A DNA stretch of 15,861 nt from Cylindrobasidium torrendii FP15055 ss-10 (taxonomy: Eukaryota > Basidiomycota > Agaricomycetes > Agaricales > Physalacriaceae), in assembly GCA_000934385.1 (NCBI GenBank), contig KN880846.1, positions 1 through 15,861 of the forward strand. The letters are read 5' to 3'. The translations under genes were made by a program, and so were the position numbers. Below, in pieces: positions 10,402-15,861 of the stretch; positions within the stretch are counted from its first letter, which is position 1, and every line of letters starts with the position of its first letter. The notes below the pieces were generated by a model. The model made no database searches. It was not told the origin of the DNA and saw only the letters and a list, made by a program, of their open reading frames with translations.

Positions 10402-10590
10402 TTAAGGATCCCCTGCGTCGTCGGTCAAACCCTTAAAGGGGAGAAGCATATGTTTGGGTATTACCGAATCATTGCGCGCCTTCCCGCTAGCTACTTTTAC
10501 AGCGTAGTCTTTGAGCATTTCACGTCGTAGGCGGCGATTGCCAAAGCGATGCCGGTCGACGACTCGAGGTTGATGAAAGGGCCCGGCTGC
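10402..10590 (-). other. open frame upstream of the transposase, possible exon or relic
   Basis: The minus strand is open from a TAA at 10593-10591 to a TAA at 10404-10402. It reads as a basic, helix-like segment (for example RREMLKDYAVKVASGKA) ending LTDDAGDP. It stops where the 18-bp repeat begins, and the repeat's APKQ frame is in a different phase. It could be the end of a small gene, an exon of the transposase joined by splicing that was not resolved, or a coding stretch broken by a frameshift at a GGGG run (about 10408-10412). Confidence 0.25.
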
Positions 10591-10945
10591 TTACCAATCA
10601 ATATCTACCCGCCAGGTTCAGGCTCGGTTGTCTTAGTCAGCTTATGGCGGGGGTAATGCTACGCCGCCAGAGGCCAAGGTCGCATGAAACGTAAAGGGGA
10701 AGCGTTGATTATGCCGGCGAACGTTTGACAGACTCAATTTAAAAATCCCCGTACACAGCGAGGCGTGCGCGGCAGACCGTTGTTCAGGCAATATTGCCGA
10801 CTGCCTTACTTAGACGAAGGATCCTATACGCATTGCGGAGTCTCGTAACTCAGACTGCTGTTGTAAATTAAATTAAATAGACTATCAGATAGACTAGACT
10901 CGAGCAAACGCAATTCAATGAAAATGGGACGTCCCGACCGGACGC
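10591..10945. other. spacer between the transposase region and the proline-rich gene
   Basis: No coding signal was found. It contains an AT-rich patch (about 10860-10920, including taaattaaattaaatag) that probably belongs to the 3' end of the proline-rich gene ending at 10946, or marks an element boundary. No terminal inverted repeat was recognised by eye. Confidence 0.4.
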
Positions 10946-12048
10946 CTACTTGCGTTTCTCTGCTTTTGCTCGAGTATCCTTCAGGCTCTTCAGCTGATCG
11001 CGGAGGACTTCTTGGATGGGCCAGAAGTTTTCGTACTTCTGGAGATCAGCAAACTCGGCTTTGAACTGCACAACGGATCAGAGAAGGAACGCGCGTAGCA
11101 ATGGCAGGACGACGTACTCTCGTCTCTGCATGCTTCAGCGCAAACTCATCCTGCAAGGCTAACGGTGTAGTGACAACTAAATGTTCCTTAATCATTCTTC
11201 GCGCGAATTTCTAATACGTGAGGCGTCAGCAGGTTGACCGAGCCTTTTGCAAGGGCACCCACCCTATACCGATCGAGAGAAGTAGCATCCAAGCCTTTAA
11301 GCGGCGTCTTGCTAGGCTTCGGAATGAGTACGGGTCTGGAACGCGTTGCAAGAGGCTGCGCAGCAACGGTTTGCTCGGGAGGCTCTTCACTGGCAAGGCG
11401 AACCCTCCGAGACCGCGGCGGACGAACTTCGCGGGGTTGGTCGTCATGAACATCTGCAGGGCGTTCGTTGGAAGGATCGTTTGCAGGAGTACGCGGACGA
11501 GGAGGGTCTTTTGCAGGAGTTTGCGGAAGTGGATCGTTTGCAAGGGTATGCGGACGGGGAGGAGGATTGTTTACAGGTGTGAGTGCACGAGGAGGATTGT
11601 TTGCAGGTGTAAGTGCACGAAGAGGAGGATCATCTGCAGGGGTGCGCGCGGGGGGAGGAGGATGCTGATGCGGGAGATCTAACGGCGGCTCTGTTAATTG
11701 GTGGAAATTGGGTTAGTTGCCATACAACGCCAAAATGGTTACTCACCTTGCCGGTATGGATGAGGGCGCCTTGCTCGAAGGGCTTCCCTCATGAAGCCTC
11801 GATGAATTGGAAGCTTGTGATAGGCCGGCCTTGGAATATCTGTTGCGAATAACGGGACGATAAGCGGCTCTGGAAACTCGAAAATGGGAGCATAGGTTTC
11901 AACCCGGACGGTCGCAGTAGGCATGGCAGGCTGGATTCTGGATGAAGGCGATGGTTTAGGACGAAGGTCACTGTTTCTATATATCTTGAACGGCGGCAAA
12001 GTGTCGATTGCCTTTGGCGGCCCTTACGGCCTCGCGTGCCGTTAGCAT
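10946..12048 (-). CDS. proline-rich repeat protein with charged helical tail (multi-exon, unrecognised)
   Basis: Proposed exons in transcription order are 12048-12028, 11984-11747, 11690-11263, 11210-11118 and 11065-10946, giving 299 residues. The last three introns are 56, 52 and 52 bp, with donors GTGAGT, GTGGGT and GTACGT, and all phases agree. Residues about 103-159 hold six imperfect copies of a T-P-A-N-D-P-P unit. Next comes a basic patch (PPRSRRVRLASEEPPEQ), then a charged helix (about 230-299) containing DLQKYENFWPIQEVLRDQL and a lysine-rich end. The design suggests a disordered N-terminal two-thirds and a short helical interaction module. The 5' end is the weak point: the first exon codes for only seven residues, and longer upstream coding is possible. 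No family was recognised. It is divergent from the WD40 gene, with starts 200 bp apart. Confidence 0.7.
11473..11643 (-). repeat. coding repeat, T-P-A-N-D-P-P units
   Basis: Six degenerate units about 30 bases apart inside the third exon of the proline-rich gene encode variants of RTPANDPP. The DNA copies have drifted at third positions while the Thr-Pro and Asn/Asp-Pro core stays, which supports this strand and frame as the coding one. Confidence 0.75.
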
Positions 12049-12248
12049 CAATTTCTTTGTGCCTTGTGCGCTTGCAAGACTTGCCTTGATACGTCGACCA
12101 ACAGCTTTCAACGGCTTCCCTAAGACCCTTCCACAAAGTTACTGGTTCGCATCCACGACGGCTTTGTTTGAGTTCCTGTTATTTGATCATGGCGGTTCGT
12201 CTCAGGCAAACATTTCCGATTGCGTTTGTTTGACTCGCGGCACGCCGC
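12049..12248. promoter_or_regulatory. short divergent intergenic region (possible shared promoter)
   Basis: About 200 bp separate the proposed starts of the minus-strand proline-rich gene and the plus-strand WD40 gene. If the starts are right, both promoters lie here. No clear TATA box or other element was recognised. Minus-strand frames stay open across about 12030-12140, so the proline-rich gene could extend into this stretch. Confidence 0.35.
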
Positions 12249-13759
12249 ATGCAGGCGCAAACAAGAAATGAACCCTCTGCTGTTCCCAGGTCGGTCAAAG
12301 GAGGGTACGACCTATCTCGACGCCTGAAGGACGTTTCTGGCTCCCCGGCATGCATTGCCATCCATCCCGGCGGGCTGTACGTAGCGTGCGGAGGTATGCG
12401 TGGTGCCACAATCAAGTTTCCAAGCTCAAACGCGCTTTAGGGCCAAAAGGAACGCAAGCTTGGTCTTTGCGGGACGGGAAACAAGTTATAGCACCGACGG
12501 CAATGAGCTATCGAGGCCCAACGCAGGCTTTGGCGTGGTTGTATCACCCCGACAGTCTGACCAAAGGCTTGGTATTTGGCACTGGGTTTGGGTGGCTTTG
12601 CGTATGGACGCTGGACGAAACTGAGACGGAGAGAAAGGTGCGTTATCGCTCTACTTTCTCAAGCTGCCTTCTGACCTTAGTAGTTCCAGGAGGTCTACTG
12701 CGTCCGCCTACAAGGCGGACCAGGCTCATCCGGCCGAGAAATTGTGTCTCTTGCGTACGATGCGCTGAAAAGTCAGCTTGCCGTTGCCCATGGCTCGGTT
12801 GTCATTCACGTCTTCAATCTGAACCGTCAATTCATCCCGGAATCACGCCCCGACCCAGCGTTCACCAGCATATCTATACCCGACCACCACCCCGTTGGGA
12901 TTTTTTTTGGACGCGAGCAAGCAGAGGGGAGGTTGGTGTGGTCCGTTGGCCGGGATGATGGTCGAATGTGCGTTCCATTCTCTCCATGCATTTGCGCCGC
13001 GAGTAACGTCCGTAGAATAATGATGAGCAACAACCGACTTCTCATTGAACAGGATGAGGCGACGGGCTTAGCCATGTGCGTATTTAGTATCTGTGAATTA
13101 TGTCCGCTTACCTTGCGGACTGCAGAGGAGCGGCCTGCATCAGCCCAGAGCAAGATACGCTGGTTGTTGACGACGTCGCCCAAGGGCCCTCTCTATTTCG
13201 GCTCAGCGACGATGGCATTGCCTTCTTGAAGAATCTACCCATACCTTCCAACGGCGAAATCCCGCGCAGCGTCCAATTCCATCTGGAATCATCTACGGCT
13301 GTAGTGACCGGTAGCAGCCATGGACGCGTCTACATTCTTGATCGGCCTACCGCCGCTGAAATCGACATTCTAGAGACGGGAAAGGCGTCCCCAGTACAGG
13401 TTGTTGATGTAAGCTACTTGTCTCGTCTTTGGATTGCCTGTGATTCACATGACTGAAGGCAGGGCGCGACGATGGCGGGGCTGCCATCATCGTTTGCTCG
13501 CACTCCGATGAACATGCGCGTGAGAATGAACTGCAGCTCTGGAAGCGAAGAGGCGCAGAAACGTTTATTGGTCAAGCCCCTGTTAGGATTGCGTCGACTA
13601 CCGCTTCTTCCCGTTCTGGTACGACGTTCAACGTTTTACTTGGGGCGTTCGTTTTCCTGTTGGCGCTTCATGTCAAGGTAGTAATATCGCTGCAATTTAG
13701 CAACCCCGCTCAACATTGTCTAGGATCAGATTGTGGGGTGGAGTCAACCGTCGGTCTAG
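12249..13759 (+). CDS. WD40-repeat protein with C-terminal membrane helix (seven exons)
   Basis: Exons are 12249-12393, 12441-12637, 12690-12967, 13016-13075, 13126-13408, 13459-13677 and 13724-13759, giving 405 residues. Introns are 47, 52, 48, 50, 50 and 46 bp, and every phase agrees. Splicing restores WD40-like blades: ACIAIHPGGLYVACGG, GTQAWSLRDGKQV (about 35-65), GLVFGTGFGWLCVWTLDE, IVSLAYDALKSQLAVAHG, LVWSVGRDDGRI, IGAACISPEQDTLVVDD, AVVTGSSHGRVYILDR and AAIIVCSHSDE followed by LQLWKR. This matches a WD40-like group common in mushroom genomes, where the last blade is followed by a membrane helix, here NVLLGAFVFLLALHV (about 379-393). It is a likely membrane-anchored beta-propeller scaffold; partners are unknown. 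If the last intron is not used, the frame ends at 13785 with 429 residues. No breaks or missing blades are obvious. Confidence 0.85.
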
Positions 13760-14008
13760 CAGCAGCGTATCAGCTTGGTAGATAGCATTTGGTTGCTGGC
13801 GCGCAATTGTAAATTCACCCATTGTGTTTTCCTCTCTGGTGGCGACCCTATACGCGAAGCTCCGCGCGTCAAGCCGATTCAAAATTTACCGCACTTTTCT
13901 AGGCCTGTGCAAGATCGAAACAAAGGCGTTGGTGTTGATGAACACAAAGGGGACGATGGGGCCGCTCTCTACAAAAGGAGGCTCGACCTTCAGACCGCAA
14001 ACTAGCAT
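13697..14008 (-). CDS. hypothetical two-exon small protein, doubtful
   Basis: Exons 14008-13890 and 13847-13697, joined over a 42-bp intron (GTAAAT donor, TATAG acceptor), give 89 residues starting MLVCGLKVEPPF and with a hydrophobic run (IVPFVFINTNAFVSIL). The splice phase fits exactly. Against it: its 3' exon overlaps the last WD40 exon on the other strand, its start is only 10 bases from the RING gene start on the other strand, and no family was recognised. It may be antisense chance. Confidence 0.25.
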
Positions 14009-14017
14009 CTGCTTCCT

Positions 14018-14810
14018 ATGACTTCCCCCGTTGCCCCCCGCCGTTCTCTCCGTGTTGCTTCCCGCGACTTGCGTTCATGTACCCCTTCATATGCCCTCTA
14101 CTTTCCCTCGTCTAACTGTGAATCTCAACAGTCAAGAAGAAAAAGACTTCCCGATTGCACGGAACTCGTTTGAACGGCGTCAAGAAGAGACTCTTCCCAG
14201 GGAGCAGCCGGGCTGCATCGATTTCGCTACACTCCGCCGCCGACGTCGCCCAGTTTGAAAAACAGGTTTTCGCTTTCACCGCGTCAAAGAAATTAGTTTC
14301 TGAAGTTTTGTTAGCTCCACACCGCCCTTAATGCAATGCAAAACGCAAATCGTTTGGTTCGACTGGAAAGGGCGGCTTCAAAGGCGGCCCGACGCAAGGC
14401 CATGGAATGCGAGGCTTGCGGGCGCATCATGAGCGCTCCTTTGATAGCGTTCGTTTACCATTGCTCCCCCTGACTTCTCAACTAACTGATCCATAAGCGT
14501 TCGCTGTCATCACAGCATATGCGGTCCGTGCATGAAGAACGCTGTGGAACGCGTCCGTTCCGCTGGCATTCAGGGGACCTATGTCCTACATTGTCCAGTT
14601 CAGTCATGCGGCTCATGGTTGGGCACCAGCAACAGTGTGGACGGTGGGGGAGTTCGTGCAAACTGGCGCATGAAAGAGATCTGCGAGGCACAAGGCGCCG
14701 ACGTCGTTGACTATGAAGCTGCGCATTTCCAGACGTCGGTGGTGGGCGGGGAACTCGCAGTAAGCTATCTTGTGTACCCTGACATATCTGAAATGCGCGA
14801 ACTTTACTAA
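14018..14810 (+). CDS. RING-finger protein (four exons)
   Basis: Exons are 14018-14078, 14132-14265, 14315-14448 and 14498-14810, giving 213 residues. Introns are 53, 49 and 49 bp, with CTAAC-type branch sites in the first and third. The N-terminus is basic (SRDLRSFKKKKTSR), followed by a helix with many Arg/Ala residues. Splicing exons 3 and 4 builds a RING pattern: C97-x2-C100, C113-x-H115-x2-C118-x2-C121, then C142-P-x3-C147. The context CEACGRIM, RCHHSICGPC and HCPVQSC, followed by VRANWRMKEICEAQ, resembles the end of RING domains. The last ligand pair is spaced by four residues rather than two, which is unusual. RING proteins usually act as E3 ubiquitin ligases (known for the family, inferred here). 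An alternative end uses a GTAAGC donor at 14760 and an acceptor at 14884, after the AT repeat. Confidence 0.7.
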
Positions 14811-15205
14811 ATACTATCATTTGTACAATACACATAGTATAGTATGGTATAGTATAGTAAGTAGATATATATATGCTTTTCCAGAAAGCGTTACATCGCG
14901 GAATAAATACGCGTCACTCAATTATGTAGATGTGTATGGCGTTATTTGCGATCGTCGTTTGCAACGCGGTGACCTACGATCAAGACGCGTTCGGCGTCCT
15001 TCACGACGCTCGGCGGCAAAAAACCCTGTATTGCAAAGTGAGACTGCCAACAATCAAGCTTGGACTACAGCACCGCACTTTGCCGCTCCCGCCCCGAATC
15101 CTGCAGGGATGAAGGCTTGACAATCCAGGGAACAAAGGCGTTGATATGGGGGGCGTCGTATAAAGGCAAGCATTTATTTCTGATCAATGCAAACTATAAC
15201 TCCCC
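14811..15205. other. spacer with uncertain coding content
   Basis: The first part is AT-rich (see the repeat entry). From about 14887 to 15120 the plus strand has an open frame reading Arg-rich and then Ala/Pro-rich (ending PHFAAPAPNPAGMKA). It could be a 5' exon of the following coiled-coil gene or an extra 3' exon of the RING gene, but no junction keeps phase with either. Confidence 0.35.
14832..14874. repeat. AT-rich microsatellite (TATAG / TA)
   Basis: Imperfect copies of a five-base TATAG unit are followed by a short TA run (atatatatat). It sits just after the RING gene stop, so it is probably 3' UTR or inside an alternative 3' intron. Confidence 0.7.
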
Positions 15206-15861
15206 ATGCTCAGGTTTGGTGCATCGCTTTTTTCTTCCTACCGCAGGTCTCCTCCGGAGACCCCAGATAGCCCGTCTTCACGTCAAGCTCGCCTTCCTGC
15301 TCAGCCCAGCGCGTCGCTTCTGCCATCCTACCATACATATCCTCCGGGGCCCCAAGATAGACTGCATTTAAATCAAACCTACTCCCAGCCTCCTCGGCTC
15401 GGCTCGACGGCCCAAGACGAAGATGAAGATATGGGCGTTGAAATGACCCCGCGGCTAAAGAAGGGCAACTCTTCTATGGATGACGGTTTTCCAGGGGAGG
15501 AACAGAATATGGTTGATGATGCTGGAGTACGTCTGTCTTCTCCTGCGCCAATTTACGAACCATCCCGTCTTGCAGATGTCGCAAATGCACCGCGCAGCCG
15601 AAGAAATTACCAGGCTCAAGCAAGACAACAAGAAACTTTCAGCCGAGTCCGTTGAGAGCCGTTCAACTGTCGGCTACCTCAGAAAGAGGATGGAAGCATT
15701 TTCTAAGCAGATGAACGCTCTGGATGACTTCAAACGGGACAGCGAGCAGACGCAAGCAAAGCAAGCATCCGACATCTCGAACCTGAACGCTCATGTTGCC
15801 GATCTGAAGGAGCAACTTGTGCAGGTTACGACCGAACGCGACGCAGCGCGGGCGGAAGTGA
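15206..15861 (+). CDS. coiled-coil protein, partial (3' end outside the window)
   Basis: Exon 1 (15206-15526) and exon 2 (15576 to the window end) flank a 49-bp intron with donor GTACGT and acceptor TTGCAG; the phase is kept. Residues 1-107 are Pro/Ser-rich and probably disordered, with an acidic run (QDEDEDMGVEM). After the junction the protein becomes a clear coiled coil starting MSQMHRAAEEITRLKQDNKK, with heptad-like Leu/Ile/Val, and stays open to the last base. The start is uncertain: the frame is closed by a TAA at 15197-15199, so 15206 is the only in-frame ATG before the Pro-rich part, but an upstream exon ending in Ala/Pro-rich sequence is possible. Long coiled coils of this kind occur in cytoskeletal, spindle-pole and vesicle proteins; no family can be assigned. 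Confidence 0.6.

Noticed and set aside
10327..10530. Plus-strand reading of the 18-bp repeat (LGATSC units)
   Set aside because: It lacks an ATG start, is Cys-rich by repetition only and leads into no recognisable protein; the minus strand fits the neighbouring genes better.
11218..11682. 154-codon plus-strand frame rich in Arg and Cys, and a 105-codon minus-strand frame
   Set aside because: Both are shadows of the proline-rich exon, whose repeats, splice sites and phase support a different minus frame.
13463..13681. ATG-containing alternative frame (MAGLPSSFART) in the last part of the WD40 gene
   Set aside because: The frame reached through the acceptor at 13458 restores the last WD40 blade and the membrane helix.
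15060..15371. Segment TKALIWGASYKGKH resembling the start of a caspase-like fold
   Set aside because: The next expected motifs are absent, the frame stops soon after and the Pro-rich frame of the coiled-coil gene covers the same bases.
1..15861. tRNA, rRNA or CRISPR features
   Set aside because: No cloverleaf with matching arms around GTTCGA-like strings, no rRNA-like conserved blocks and no regularly spaced direct repeats with unique spacers were seen.

Overview
The window looks like a piece of a basidiomycete (Agaricomycetes) nuclear genome. Genes on both strands are cut by very short GT-AG introns (mostly 42-56 bp), there are no bacterial-style operons, and two genes have strong mushroom-type signatures: an F-box protein opening with LPPEIW, and a long tnp2-type DNA transposase of the kind common in mushroom genomes. 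All exon models were built by hand from reading frame, splice signals and phase. No transcript or database evidence was available.

Layout. 1-800: no supported gene. 801-1514 (+): four-exon gene for a coiled-coil protein ending in a basic stretch and one membrane helix. 1515-2687: gene-poor. 2688-4220 (-): single-exon F-box protein. 4627-5134 (+): tentative small four-exon gene divergent from the F-box gene. 5135-6600: only weak, mutually overlapping open frames. 6601-10240 (-): full-length five-exon tnp2/CACTA-like transposase, apparently intact. 10327-10401: tandem 18-bp repeat just upstream of it, next to an open frame at 10402-10590 that could be a missing N-terminal part. 10946-12048 (-): multi-exon gene for a proline-rich repeat protein with a charged helical tail, not recognised. 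12249-13759 (+): seven-exon WD40-repeat protein with a C-terminal membrane helix. 13697-14008 (-): weak two-exon candidate. 14018-14810 (+): four-exon RING-finger protein whose zinc ligands are split between two exons. 14811-15205: AT-rich microsatellite and spacer. 15206 to the window end (+): start of a coiled-coil protein that runs off the edge.

The genes do not form an obvious pathway. The transposase is a mobile-element gene sitting among host-like genes. The proline-rich gene and the WD40 gene are divergent, with starts 200 bp apart, and may share a promoter. The WD40 and 801-1514 proteins both end in a single membrane helix, and the F-box and RING proteins both belong to classes usually tied to ubiquitin ligation. 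Any functional link between them is inference.
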